64,000 nucleotides of DNA from Spongilla lacustris. Its lineage: Eukaryota > Porifera > Demospongiae > Spongillida > Spongillidae. Numbering within the stretch: position 1 is the first letter of the stretch; every line of letters begins with the position of its first letter. The notes below the pieces were generated by a model, which had not been told where the DNA came from, made no database searches, and worked only from the letters and a program-made list of their open reading frames with translations. The stretch is from assembly GCA_949361645.1 (NCBI GenBank), contig OX442418.1:5771609-5835608 (forward strand), given 5' to 3'. Shown piece after piece: positions 24,751-37,600 of this stretch. Position numbers and translations under genes: made by a program.

Positions 24751-27133
24751 ATAAATAAATAATATACACAGCCAAATTCTATTTATTGCACACCATATAT
24801 GTTATCATATATGGTATGCAAGGTTGTGAACAATCTGTTACAAGGTATGTAGACAAGTCGACTGTCGTAACAGCTTAAATCATTTTGTGGATCAGAATGA
24901 TAACATACGCTATTATCTTCCATGTACATGTATGGATAGTGTTTACAGAAACTAATAACGCAATTCATATGGTGCTTTTTATATGGAGAGGTTATTTTTG
25001 TCTAGATGCAAAGTAGTAGTCGTACTCGTTCACAAAGGGCCTTGCACCATCACATAACTGCAGCCTGAACCAAGGTAGACCACAGCACCATCTATCAAAA
25101 TTCCATACAGCATCTAAGAGATAAGAATTAGTCAAAACAATAATAACTACTTCATATGTCTTACATTGCCAAGCTCTATGCTGTCCCCCGAATGACCAAA
25201 CATGTCTGATGTGATGGTGCGCTGCCACTTGGTCAGTGAGCATAACATACCCAAGCAATACGTTATATGTTATTCCGCACTGCTGAGAGTACCAATGAAA
25301 ACTGCACGAGCACCTTGATGCCTAAGCAAATGAGAGCCCAGGACTGTTACACTGTACAGGTGTCACATGGGCATACCTTTCTTGCCGCTCCAGGTTGGTT
25401 AATGGTCACATCTGGGTGGGAGACATGTAAGCCTTCAGAGTTGACAGACGGCATACCCACCTGATGTTGCCATAGGAGTCCTCTAACATTGCTGGGGACT
25501 TCCCTGTTGATGGTGCACCAAGGCCGTGCATGGCCATTGAGCTACATGTAGTCCAATGTCCACTGTAGTAAAATCACTTATAAAAGTATGTTTGTACCAA
25601 CCTGATTCCAATGCAAGGATAAGGTAGTTGCAACAATGATACAAGTGCCCAGATTTATTTCGCCTTCAAATTGCTCCAGCCTTTGCTGATTTCTCTCTTA
25701 CATTAAATTAGAGTGGTGGTTGGTGTATCAACTGCTCTGCATCTGTGTGGAGAGCTGGGATTTGTCCATGGGAGGTAGGAAGAAGGAAAAATGAGGGGAG
25801 GGATGGGAGAAAGGAGAGAGGGGGAGGGAAGGATGGATGAACATACATACCCATAGCAACTAACCGTGTTCTCAAGGGCACTAATCCCCTTTCTACATCC
25901 TCATGTTTCCTCTGCCTGATCACTGGCCAAGTCCCTCCCATAGTGATCAGAGCTGTCCTTTCATTCATCCATGTGCAGTGCATACACATATACACACACG
26001 TCGATCTAGGCAGATGAGAGCGACTGTTAAACTGTACATGTGTCATATGTGCATTCGTACCCTGCTGCTACAGGTTGGTAAATGGTCACAACTGTGAGGG
26101 AGACATGTAAACCTTCTTAGGTGACAGAGGGCACACCCACCTGATGTTGCCATAGGAGTCTCTCAACTCGTCTGAAATATGTCATTTTGGTATATACGAC
26201 TGGGGAGGAGGATTAGGGACATGGGATAAGGGAAGGAACATTAAGGGACCCCTCAGGAGGCTATGGAAAGGGATTATACTGGTGTGGAACTCACTTTTTG
26301 TTGATTGCTAGACTGCACGATGTCCTGTAGTGGTGACGACATCAGAAGGCAATATAACGCTAGCTTACGTCGTAGTCCTTTTGGCCATCTGACTTTAACT
26401 TCGTACTCTAGTATTGGCTCTAAATAATGCACACCTTCTGTCAACCACCCTGCGCTTTCGGCTAGCGGATCTACCCTTCTAAACCTTTTTGCCGTCTCTC
26501 GTGCGCATTTTTCATCGACAGAGGAGCCCCCTATTCAATGATCCCTGTAGGCCTAGTGGCCTATGTTGTTCGGTCCTGCGTCGCCAATTTATACGCATTT
26601 TTTAATAAACTAAGTCGGATCATTTACGGTATTACCATATATATATTTCTTAACTGATGGCTCATTATAGACATCTGGTGTTTAAAAGCAAACCATAACT
26701 CACCAGAATTAGCAAATCAAAAAGTGAAAACGAACTCAAACACTGCATTCCTTTTCCTGTCATGTCCAGTCAATGCGCACAATTGAAATTCCACATAGAT
26801 AGCATGCGCATACAGTTTAGCAAGGTCACGCGATACGTATTTAGAAGGTAGGCGTTACTAAATGCGACGACGTAGCCTTTGGTGACTGAACTGGAAGGTA
26901 TGAGTACTACAGCGATGCTCAGGAGGCATGTGGCTACCAGAATTTACTAACCTGAAGTGGCAACGCATTTTCTGTCACCACGAACAAGCTGAGCGTATTG
27001 CATGAATAATCGACGTTGTGGTTTTGCCAGCCCCTATACATTATAGGTATGGATTACAATTTCCATACATTGCAGAGTGTGTGGGCAGAGGCTAACGAAG
27101 TACAGGGCAAAGAAAAGAACCACTGAGTGCATA
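24751..27133. other. No supported gene; one diverged direct repeat
   Basis: Segments at about 25,340-25,490 and 26,020-26,170 are imperfect direct repeats sharing CAGGTTGGT(T/A)AATGGTCACA, GAGACATGTAA and CCACCTGATGTTGCCATAGG. Between them lies a G/A-rich patch (25,760-25,840). I find no domain-bearing exon on either strand. Confidence 0.5.
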
Positions 27134-27808
27134 CAGGGAATAATTTACTTTTTAAAAATTGCATAGCAATTTTGCTCCGCAAAATCGAAATTGATTAGCA
27201 ACTTGGTTCAGTTGCATCGCAATTCATTCCCGCCGAGATGTGTGGTGATTCTTCATTTGAACACAAAGCAGAGCTATCCCACGGACACGCCCGCGTGCAT
27301 TTCAGGCGAACTAGTCAAACGACTACTATAATCTCTGCCCGTCTATACAAAACGAGTTCACCATCACATTTAAAAGTTTTAATACATGTACATGTGTATT
27401 TGTACATACGCGTTCGGGCATACCACGTAAGTTTGCGCGTAAACGTACATTTTAATTAGTAATGATTTGGTAACTTGATAATTCTATTAATATAAAATTC
27501 GACACCCCTTCCCGAAGCCGGCTGTGTATGCTGCGCGCTCATGTCATTCGTACGCGTACGCAATCACATTAATTGTCGCCATCGCGATGTCACGTGAGTG
27601 TGGCTGATGTGACGTGGCGCCAGCTTTCTGATTGGAATTCTTTTGTACCATAAATGCACTCTCTTTGCGTAGCATTTACACTGAGCAACGTGCCTGCAAA
27701 CGGGATTAGATTGCATCGCAGTTTTCTGCGACCATGTTTGAAGTTGTTTCGCATCTTATAAAAACTGCTTCGCAAAATGCGATGCGAATCCGGTTAAATT
27801 ATTCCCTG
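27134..27808. mobile_element. hAT-like MITE with 5-bp target duplication
   Basis: The ends CAGGGAATAATTTAC and (reverse complement of the right end) CAGGGAATAATTTAACCGG are inverted. GCATA flanks both sides at 27,129-27,133 and 27,809-27,813. The interior repeats GCATCGCA/TGCGATGC words. It is 675 bp with no credible protein. CAGGG tips and CG-rich subterminal words fit hAT-like MITEs, but the 5-bp duplication differs from the usual 8. Confidence 0.8.
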
Positions 27809-27946
27809 GCATAGCATTCTCAGCTGAGCTTTTGACATTGACACATCTGGGGATGATGTCACCCTGAGATGTTCTGCATGAAATGTAAGCTGGGTATGTA
27901 GAGAACCATCTGTGCCATCACAAAGTGAATGCATCACTAATGTGTA

Positions 27947-28219
27947 GTGATACTATTTGAGTGGCAAACAAATGACATCATAAGAGGTCATCTTGAGAAG
28001 ATTGCCCCTCCTCTAGTTCTCTATAGTGAGCCTAGCCCACCTTTGGCAAGAGCTAACAACCTGTCAATGCTAAAGGAGCTGAAGTGTGCACTGTGCTCCA
28101 ACACCCTCTCACAGCCACTGGAACTGCTGTGTGGTGCACTGGTGTGCTCCAAATGCCTCCGGGAGTGGATAGCAGCATATGATGCTGTGAACCGTCCATG
28201 CTGCTCAGAGGACGGATAG
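27947..28219 (+). CDS. RING-type zinc-finger exon (partial)
   Basis: The open frame contains LKELKCALCSNTLSQPLE, then LLCGALVCSKCLREWI and PCC (about 28,067-28,203). The spacing C-x2-C, a C-x-x-x-x-C-x-x-C block and a final P-C-C resembles a C3HC4-like RING, with a Cys or Gly where the usual His ligand would be. RING domains usually bind E2 enzymes or partners in ubiquitin transfer. The spelling resembles RING modules of RAG1-like or transposon-derived proteins in invertebrates, which is an impression only. The frame ends at a TAG right after PCCSEDG, where the 22-bp minisatellite begins, so the exon is probably truncated or decayed. No start codon is assigned with confidence. Confidence 0.6.
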   Translation: MILFEWQTNDIIRGHLEKIAPPLVLYSEPSPPLARANNLSMLKELKCALCSNTLSQPLELLCGALVCSKCLREWIAAYDAVNRPCCSEDG

Positions 28220-28905
28220 TCCTCTGCTGTTGCTCAGTAATGGTCCCATGCTGCCCAGAGGATGGTCCCATGCTGCCCAGAGGATGGTTGAGTCGGTTCC
28301 CTGCTGATCAGAGGATGATCCACTGCTACTCAGAGGATGATCTCCAGCTGCTCAGAGGATGATTCCCTGCTACTCAGAGGACAGTCCCATGCTGCTCAGA
28401 GGACGGTCCCCTGCTGATCAGAGGATGGTCCCATGCTGCTCAGAGGATGGCCCCCTGCTGCTCAGAGGACGGTCCCCTGCTGCTCAGAGGATGGTCCCAT
28501 GCTGCCCAGAGGATGATCCCCTGCTGCTCAGAGGACAGTCCCATGCTGCTCAGAGGACGGTCCCCTGCTGATCAGAGGATGGTCCCCTGCTGCTCAGAGG
28601 ATGGTCCCATGCTGCCCAGAGGATGATCCTCTGCTGCTCAGAGGATGATTCCCTGCTGCTCAGAGGATGATCTCCTGCTGCTCAGAAGATGATCCCCTGC
28701 CGCTCAGAGGACAGTCCCATGCTGCTCAGAGGACGGTCCCCTGCTGATCAGAGGATGGTCCCCTGCTGCTCAGAGGATGATCCCCTGCTGCTCCGAGGAT
28801 GATCCCCTGCTACTCAGAGGATGGTCCCCTGCTGCTCAGAGGATGATCCCCTGCTGCCCAGAGGAAAATCCCCTGCTGCTCAGAGGACAGTCACCAGGAT
28901 GGTCC
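28190..28905. repeat. 22-bp minisatellite seeded by the RING exon
   Basis: About 32 copies of a 22-bp unit of the type CCCCTGCTGCTCAGAGGATG plus AT, with CATGCTGCTCAGAGGACGGT variants. The last coding bases of the RING exon (CCATGCTGCTCAGAGGACGG, 28,197-28,216) are themselves one repeat unit. Because 22 is not a multiple of three, all three frames are cycled and short Cys/Pro/Leu-rich ORFs appear by chance. Confidence 0.93.
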
Positions 28906-29139
28906 CCTAGTCAGACTATCATCAAGTGTGATAATATAGTACTGAACAATAGAATGGATAATATTGTAGTACTATATACCAGTATCCTAATCTGTATGCA
29001 CAGAATACAGGTACAGTAGTACAATATGAATTGTCCCTTGCACTCAAGCATGGCAATGCTGCCTGTGAATTGGGCAAGACCTATTTTGGCAAGCAGTCTG
29101 CCCCTAACCAGATGATGTTTTTAAACATTTGGTCAGTGT

Positions 29140-29292
29140 AATAGTGTGTGTCTCTGAGGAGAATGGCTCTTGCATTCTGCCTCATCAGTGTGACAGCCAG
29201 CAGGCAGTACATTTGGCTCAGTGCCTCAGTTTCACATACTCCCACTTGCATGGCTAGCCTCTTACTCAATCTAAAGAAGCATTCTTGGGCAT
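29140..29292 (-). pseudogene. LINE reverse-transcriptase C-terminal fragment 1
   Basis: Minus-strand translation includes AQECFFRLSKRLAMQ, then ALSQMYCLLAVTLMRQNARA and ILLR. This aligns with the tail of the retroelement ORF at 44,393-44,748 (REAQTTFSRLASHLAI, then EMYSRLNFTLVRAVARALLAR). Only this terminal stretch is present. The family is a non-LTR retrotransposon polymerase; the fragment has no catalytic residues. Confidence 0.6.
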
Positions 29293-29385
29293 GTAATGGT
29301 TATTAGATATTAATAATAATAATATCACATGTACATGTACAATACGTGTACATGCATACCATACATAAATATGCAAGTAATCTAA

Positions 29386-29590
29386 CTACTCATGCTCACA
29401 GTCCTGGACAAGCATAGCTCTAGCGTTAGCTCTGATGAGAACCAGGCTGAGCCTACTATATAAACTGACAGTGGCTTTGGAAAGGGACCAGCCCATTCTC
29501 ACTGCAAGGTGATTTGCTATCTGACACAAACATTGCCTCAGTTGCCTCCGCTCCCCAACATCCGTATGATTCAATGGCCAATGGATTAGA
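29386..29590 (-). pseudogene. LINE reverse-transcriptase C-terminal fragment 2
   Basis: Minus-strand translation includes RRQLRQCLCQIANHLAV, then ATVSLYSRLSLVLIRANARA and MLVQ, matching the same tail as fragment 1 and the 44.4-kb ORF. The two fragments are in the same orientation about 100 bp apart but differ clearly, so they are separate relics or an old tandem copy. Confidence 0.6.
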
Positions 29591-29878
29591 TTTACGTGTA
29601 CATGCATGCATGTACAGTATATCCCTTTGACGTAACCGGAAGTTGTTACAATAATTACGCTATACGCCAGAGCTCACAGTAGTTTGCGGCCATTCAAATC
29701 GTGGACAGTAGCCTCGTTCCCCGAAATATTGGAATGATCACGTTATGACCTAGCAACAAGCCTTGACAACCACCGACCTTTGAAACATAAGACTGCTTGT
29801 TAACACGACACGTCCTGTTGCCATTTACAAGCCATATAAGGACTGTATCACTATTGTTCTATTTATTGCTCTAGTCAC

Positions 29879-30039
29879 ATGGCGCAGAGATGTTTCCAAG
29901 ATGTGGTATGGCTCGCGAAAAGCGGTCAACTTTTGACGGACATCTCCACTTTGAAGCGCTTATTCTCCCTGAAGGACAAATTCTATGGCCAAACTAAAAG
30001 TGGAAAACCAAAGAAGACAGAAGGTACTTACAGCGTATG
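29879..30039 (+). CDS. Candidate first coding exon, unknown protein
   Basis: An ATG at 29,879 opens a frame that starts MAQRCFQDVVWLAKSG and continues with QLLTDISTLKRLFSLKDKF, a Lys-rich tail and TEGTYSV. A good donor (ATG then GTAAGG) occurs at 30,040, two bases before the frame would close. The base composition is less A/T-rich than the surroundings. No family is recognised and no downstream exon was found, because 30.1 kb onwards is repeat. It could be a real first exon or a chance ORF. Confidence 0.35.
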
Positions 30040-30084
30040 GTAAGGAACTAGTGTCACATTTTTTCTTGGCGGTGGTAGACCAGG

Positions 30085-30125
30085 CCCGTAGCCAGGGGGG
30101 GTGCAATTGCACCCCCCCACTGGAT
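30085..30125. repeat. Short G/C-run palindrome
   Basis: CCAGGGGGGGTGCAATTGCACCCCCCC is self-complementary and lies just after the candidate exon. It resembles the fused tips of the G-run MITEs in this window, with the interior lost. Confidence 0.5.
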
Positions 30126-30789
30126 GCAAGGTCTTGGCAGGCTATGAATATTATTCACTTTATTGTGCAATCTACACATATATTAATAAGAACTGCCATG
30201 TGCATGAGTGCATGTAAGAGCACTGGTACGGGATCAAATCAGGGCTGTAACAGCCGGTCAGGCATTCGGGCTATGGCTCGACCCTTTTTGCCCAAGGTCC
30301 ACCTCGAAAAAGGATATACATGTACTGATAAAGTCGTGTGCATATACCCAGTATGGATAATTATATATCTCATAGAAGTTCTCAAGTACCCTCCCCAACC
30401 ATATGACCACAATGTTTGGTGTGAAGGAAATAACTCATGGCCACAATGGTTTCAAAAAAGGTCTTGAATCCACTAACTAAAGACGTGATATGTATCTACA
30501 CATGTAGTGTTGCATGTTCCGTTCCATCTGTGTAAAAGCTGACTGCAGCTGGTGACGAAGCATCTAACCGAAAGAATTTGATGACTGTGGCACGGTGTCT
30601 GAAGTTTACGGCAAGGCAAGGCCCGGCAACAGCTATAGGCCTGTAGGGTGGTCCGGAGATGAGGAGATTCGAAAACATAATAAGGGCATGGAACTAACTA
30701 GTAACAGGGCGGAATAGTTTTTATACTGCATGTAGGGGGTGGGTATGGGAGAGGCTGGGAACTAGGAGCGCTATATAGCTGTAAGCTCC

Positions 30790-31960
30790 TCCATCACAGC
30801 AGCTTTGCAATTTTTTAGGTCTTGCAATTTTGTACTGAATTGCAAACACTTCAATCCTATGACATTGCATGGCCAGATTTCAGTACTACTTTGTAATAAT
30901 GAAAATGTGGTACCAGCCTTCCTTTACCAAGTAGTACATGTAAATAGTACCGCATTTGCTTTCATGTATATCTGCATGCAGGGTGAGCTGCCATATGCTA
31001 TGCACGTGATTGCAATTGTGCATTGCCCCAGCAGCTTTGCATACAGCTTTTGAAATTTTTGTAATTTTGTATACAGTTAATTGATTACATTTGCGACACT
31101 TCAATTCCGGTCTTATGGCATTGGTTAGATTTACTACATGAACCAAATAATGAAAATGTTGTACCAGCCTTCCTTTGTAGTAGTAAATAGGACTATTCTG
31201 GCAGTACAACTGTAAAGATGACTTTACCACTGATATTTGCTTTCATACAGTAATGTACATCAGATTCTGTAGTGTGAGCTGCCTTGAATTGTGCATTGCC
31301 CCAGCACCTTTGCAACTTAAGCAATTTTTTTTAAAGTCTTGCAATTTTCTACTCAATTACAAAAAATTTGTCAAATAATGAAAATGTGGTACCAGCCTTC
31401 CTTTACCAAGTAGTAAATAGGACTATGTAGTAGAGGAAGACTATAACCGCATTTGCTTTCATGTACATCTGCATGTATGGTTACTGCTGTATGCTATGCA
31501 CCTGCATGCAGTTCTTGCATTGTGCATTGCCCCAGCAGCTTTGTATGCAGACTTTGCAATTTTTTCAATTTTGTATTCAGTCAGTTGCAAAAAACAATCG
31601 CGACACTTATACATTTGGCTAGATTTATTACATTGTATATACCAAATAATGAAAATGTGGTACCAGCCTTCCTTTGTGGTAGTAAATAGGACTGTGTAGT
31701 AGAGGAAGACTTTAACCATATTTGCTTTTATTTCATACATCTGTAGCGTGAGCTGCCTTGGATTGTGCATTGCCCTGGGCAACTATTGCAAATTTTTATG
31801 TCTTGCATTCAATTTTGTATTCAAATGCAAAGGAATTCGAAACGCTTCATTCCTACAGCATTGGCCAGATTTACTTAATACTTAGAACCAAATAATGAAA
31901 ATGTTATACCAGCCTATAGCTTCCTTTACCAAGCAGTAAATAGGAAAGAGGAAAAATTCA
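30790..31960. repeat. Diverged tandem repeat, about 230-270-bp units
   Basis: About five units recur. Each contains TGCATTGCCCCAGCA-like, TTGCAATTTT, GCGACACTTCA-like, AAATAATGAAAATGTGGTAC and CAGCCTTCCTTT blocks in the same order, for example starting near 30,800, 31,020, 31,290, 31,525 and 31,765. Units differ by 10-20 percent and by small indels. Short ORFs on both strands follow the repeat and are not coding. Confidence 0.85.
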
Positions 31961-34639
31961 AGTTATAACCACATTTGGTTTCATGTATCTGCATGTAGTA
32001 CCCTACACACATACATGCAGTTCTTGCATTGCTACATGTATTATCCTGGCTACACCACTGGTTGAGTTCACTTATAACATGCTTTGCACCCCCCCAACAC
32101 ACCACCTGGTTATGGGCCTGGTAGGTACGTCTAAAGTTGAGTGTGCGTATGGCGTATACACGTACGCTTGTGGTTTAGTGCTATTAAAGGTTTTACTCGT
32201 GAGGTGGCTTCGCTTTCACATACTGTGCTGCATTGAGCATCATGATACAAGGCATGGTAGGACCTCTGCAAGTTATTAAAACCTGGCGTGGTTGGACTCA
32301 GCCCCTTGCTCTCCGAGAAGGCCAAACCCTGCACGGGTACGCCTTACCCATGGGGTGGTATGAAATGCATTTTTAGTGGTACTAGTTTTGAGGTGCCTGG
32401 GAATGATGCCCTAAGGTTGGCCATGATAAGACTTCAAATTGTGATGTGTGTACCTAGTGATGCATGTGTGTAGGGCACTTCTCTTGTGCTACAGTAACCA
32501 TTAATGTACACTATGTGTTGATATTTGATGGCTAGTATGCATCAGGATAGGTCTATACTTGAAGATCCTTATGAGGTTCCCTAAAAATACAACACTGTTG
32601 ATGTTTGGTCTTAAATGTCTGACGAAGGGCGCATCATGATGGTTGAAGCCCTTATCAGTGGCTCTGGTGGTTTAGACTATTTCATTTGCCAGTTCACCTT
32701 GACAAGTCTGTGTGTGTTTTTATAGTTGACATGTTGGAATCGTATCATTGCATCCTGTAGCTTCCCCTTCTCCTCAATCTGTTTCTATGGTGATGGACTC
32801 ATACTCCCCAATCAGCTACATATATAAGAAGCTCCACCGGTGTTGCCAGTTCACCTTGACAAGTCTGTACAGAAAGCTAAAAAGCTGGATGTGCTGGTTG
32901 TCGCCATGGGTACAAAGACCAGCTGCGGGTCACGGACAGAAATAGCCCAAAGATCTTCATGAATGAAGATTCCATGGGTCATAAATGGAGCCCAGGTCCA
33001 TCCTACCAGTGTAAATACACAATTGAGATACATGTACTGACCTGTGACTGCTTATGTGTCAAAGTGTGGCTCTGATATGCTATTTATTTCTAATGGCACT
33101 CCTGCATACACCTCCAGCAGCCATGAAGGACCTATGGTTAGAATGATTAGATGTGATGTGGAAAGCCTCCTATGCAACTAGCATTTAATCCTTATTTATT
33201 TCTGTTTAGCCATGGGACAGGAGTGATGTGGTGGTACGACCCTTTAATGAGGGCAATTATATTATTACCTGTTGATGAGACCTTTTTGCATGTGCCTGTG
33301 TATGCTTGTCACCTCTCTTGGGCTGATATCTGGGTAGGCTTTATATGAACATATATGTACATGTAAGTTTTCATCATGTGTCTTCCATTGATATACATTT
33401 GTGGAGCTGTAACTGCTCATCACCCGTTTGTACAAATTCACAACAATAGAGGGGTGGTGGATCTTGGTAAAGGCAATGCTGAAGACGCTATTCACACGTT
33501 CAGAAAATTCTGTACACTTATATGATGGCCTTTTTCTCTTTCCTGTAGCCACCAAAAGGCTTCCACACACTCTGCAGTGTTGCTGGACCTTATAGTTGTG
33601 CCAGAGATAATATATATATTATTTCTGGTTGTGCGGATCGATTCAACTACTGTGACCGGATTGAATAACAAACTATGCCGATTATTCATAAAAAACACAT
33701 TCGTGATTTGTGTGCTGAAAGAAAAAATGTGACACTTTCTAAACCGTGTGTTAGTCTATTATGATCCTTTTTCTCGATGATGCTACGTCTTGACTTTCTT
33801 GGGAATTTGCCTGGCGTCCGCCTCATAGGCTTGAACTTACCCCCTTCCCTACGGCAATGGTGCAAAAGTAGGATGCGCATTTAAAGGAAACGCAACAAAG
33901 CGCTTGCGCATATGGGATATACTTACCTACGATGAACGTCAAGATCAAAGAACCATGTTTTGCACATATCTGATCTATATGAAGTATGGATATGGCTCGC
34001 TCAAAAAGTAGCATTGATAATGAGGTGTGGATTATAGTTCCAAAACCATTTACGGTATTATTCTAATTGTAACCAAGTGTCCAGCCGCAAACTACTGTGA
34101 GCTGTAAATATTATTGGAGCGTATCATTCGCGCCTTGGACCTTTTTGTCTAAACGGCGCGTACAATCGAGCTAATCTTTTCCATGTGAGTCAGAAAGGGG
34201 TTCTACTATCCCGATTGTGTTGTTTGAACTCATTCCGCTCGATTTTCGTAATGCTTGGAACGTCGAGTTCATGGTCGAGAATTGGCAGCTCTGCTAAGGT
34301 AATCAGGACGACTATATTGTCACGGTCGGTCTTGCTCTGACTTGTTTTGTGTTCCTATATGCGTTAGACTTTTAATATTAGCGGTTGACCACTTCAGCCA
34401 TACTCACTAACATACCAGCTGTTCGAGACGATGCGCATCAAATGGAAACGAAGAGAAAGCACATCGCGAAAGGAATAGTAAGTTGTATATGAAGTGTTAC
34501 AAATCTTACGGTTGTTATTTTACCTACCATTGTAATCTATAGGGTAAAAATAATAGTGAAGTATGGAAGGCACCTAAGTATGGGTGTGGTGTGAGGAGGG
34601 AAGATGGGAGTGGTGTTAGTTTGAGCATAGTTGAGATGC
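31961..34639. other. No supported gene
   Basis: Visible items are minor. GCCAGTTCACCTTGACAAGT occurs twice (32,685-32,706 and 32,846-32,866). GCTCACAGTAGTTTGCGGC at about 29,669 is present in reverse complement at about 34,084, giving two inverted copies 4.4 kb apart. Several short ORFs exist without recognisable domains. Confidence 0.45.
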
Positions 34640-37600
34640 AAGGGGAGAACTTGGTTGCTATGCAAGGGGTGAACATGTTTCTGGCGCAAGGGGTGAACAT
34701 GTTTCTGGCGCAAGGGGTGAACATGTTTCTGGCGCAAGGGGTGAGGATGTTTCTGGCGCACGGAGTGAACATCGTTCTGGTGCAAGGGGCAAATATGGTT
34801 GTGATGCAAGGGATGAACATGGTTCTGGTGCAAGGTGGGAATATGGTTGTGATGCAAAGGGTGAACATGGTTGTGATGCAAGGGGTGAACATGGTTGTGA
34901 TGCAAGGGGTGAACATGGTTCTGGCGCAAGGGGGGAATATGGTTCTGGCGCAAGGGGTGAACATCGTTCTGTTGCAAGGGGCAAATATGGTTGTGATGCA
35001 AGGGGTGAACATGGTTCTGGCGCAAGGGTGGAATATGGTTGTGATGCAAGGGGTGAACATGGTTCTGATACGAGGGGTGAACATGGTTCTGGGGGAATAT
35101 GGTTCTGGCGCAAGGGGGGAATATGGTTGTGATGCAAGGAGTGAACATGGTTCTGGTGCAAGGGAGGAATATGGTTGTGATGCAAGGGGGGAACATGGTT
35201 CTGGTGCAAGGGAGGAATATGGTTGTGATGCAAGGGGGGAATATGGTTCTGGTGCAAATGGGGGAACATGGTTGTGATGCAAGGGGTGAACATGGTTCTG
35301 GCGCAAGGGGGGAATATGGTTCTGGCGCAAGGGGTGAACATCGTTCTGTTGCAAGGGGCAAATATGGTTGTGATGCAAGGGGTGAACATGGTTGTGATGC
35401 AAGGGGTGAACATGGTTCTGGCGCAAGGGTGGAATATGGTTGTGATGCAAGGGGTGAACATGGTTCTGATACGAGGGGTGAACATGGTTCTGGGGGAATA
35501 TGGTTCTGGCGCAAGGGGGGAATATGGTTGTGATGCAAGGAGTGAACATGGTTCTGGTGCAAGGGGGGAATATGGTTGTGATGCAAGGGGGGAATATGGT
35601 TCTGGTGCAAGGGGGGAATATGGTTGTGATGCAAGGGGTGAACATGGTTCTGGCGCAAGGGGGGAACATGCTTGTGATGCAAGGGGTGAACATGGTTCTG
35701 GTGCAAGGGGGGAATATGGTTGTGATGCAAGGGGTGAACGTGGTTCTGGTGCAAGGGGGGAACATGCTTGTGATGCAAGGGGTGAACATGGTTCAAGGTG
35801 TGAACATGGTTCAAGGTGTGAACATGGTTCAGGCGCAAGGGGTGAACATGGTTCAGGCGCAAGGGGTGAACATGGTTCAGGCGCAAGGGGTGAACATGGT
35901 TCTGGCGCAAGGGGGAAATATGGGGTGATGCAAGGGATTAACATCGTTCTGGTGCAAGAGGCAAATATGGTTGTGATGCAAGGGGTGAACATGGTTCTGG
36001 TGCAAGGGGGGAATATGGTTGTGATGCAAGGGGTGAACATGGTTGTGATGCAAGGGGTGAACATGGTTGTGATGCAAGGGGTGAACATGGTTGTGATGCA
36101 AGGGGTGAACATGGTTGTGATGCAAGGGGTGAACATGGTTCTGGTACAAGGGTGGAATATGGTTGTGATGCAAGGAGTGAACGTGGTTCTGGCACAAGGG
36201 GTGAACATGGTTCTGGCGCAAGGGGTGAACATGGTTCTGGCGCAAGGGGTGAACATGGTTCTGGTGCAAGGGGTGAATATGGTTGTGATGAAAGGAGTGA
36301 ACATGGTTCTGGCGCAAGGGGGGAATATGGTTGTGATGCAAGGAGTGAACATGGTTCTGGAGCAAGGGGGGAATATGCTTGTGATGCAAGGAGTGAACAT
36401 GGTTCTGGTGCAAGGGGGGAATATGGTTGTGATGCAAGGAGTGAACATGGTTCTGGCGCAAGGGGGGAATATGGTTGTGATGCAAGGAGTAAACATGGTT
36501 CTGGAGCAAGGGGGGAATATGCTTGTGATGCAAGGAGTGAACATGGTTCTGGTGCAAGGGGGGAATATGGTTGTGATGCAAGGAGTGAACATGGTTCTGG
36601 CGCAAGGGGTGAACATGGTTCTGGCGCAAGGGGTGAACATGGTTCTGGCGCAAGGGGTGAACATGGTTCTGGTGCAAGGGGTGAATATGGTTGTGATGCA
36701 AGGAGTGAACATGGTTCTGGTGCAAGCGGGAAATATGCTTGTGATGCAAGGAGTGAACATGGTTCTGGTGCAAGGGGGGAATATGCTTGTGATGCAAGGA
36801 GTGAACATGGTTCTGGTGCAAGGGGGGAATATGGTTGTGATGCAAGGAGTGAACATGGTTCTGGTGCAAGGGGGGATATGCTTGTGATGCAAGGAGTGAA
36901 CATGGTTCTGGTGCAAGGGTGGAATATGGTTGTGATGCAAGGGGGAATATGGTTCTGGTGCAAGGAGTGAACATGGTTCTGGCGCAAGGGGTGAATATGG
37001 TTCTGGCGCAAGGGGTGAACATGGTTCTGGCGCAAGGGGTGAACATGGTTCTGGTGCAAGGGGTGAATATGGTTGTGATGAAAGGTTCTGGCGCAGGGGG
37101 GGAATATGGTTGTGATGCAAGGAGTGAACATGGTTCTGGTGCAAGGGGGGAATATGCTTGTGATGCAAGGAGTGAACATGGTTCTGGTGCAAGGGGGAAT
37201 ATGGTTGTGATGCAAGGGGTGAATATGGTTCTGGTGCAAGGGGGGAATATGCTTGTGATGCAAGGAGTGAACATGTTTCTGGCGCAAGGGGTGAGGATGT
37301 TTCTGGCGCACGGGGTGAGCATCGTTCTGGTGCAAGGGGCAAATATGGTTGTGATGCAAGGGATGAACATGGTTCTGGTGCATGGTGGGAATATGGTTGT
37401 GATGCAAGGGGTGAACATGGTTGTGATGCAAGGGGTGAACATGGTTCTGGCGCAAGGGGGGAATATGGTTCTGGCGCAAGGGGTGAACATCGTTCTGTTG
37501 CAAGGGGCAAATATGGTTGTGATGCAAGGGGTGAACATGGTTGTGATGCAAGGGGTGAACATGGTTCTGGCGCAAGGGTGGAATATGGTTGTGATGCAAG

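Noticed and set aside
25350..25480. 5S rRNA-like words (CTGGGTGGGAGAC) in the 25.3 and 26.0 kb direct repeats
   Set aside because: Only a short stretch resembles 5S RNA. The internal promoter blocks and flanking helices are not present, and the second copy does not keep the similarity.
30790..31960. Overlapping 60-115-codon frames on both strands
   Set aside because: They recur with the about 250-bp tandem repeat and are disrupted differently in each unit.
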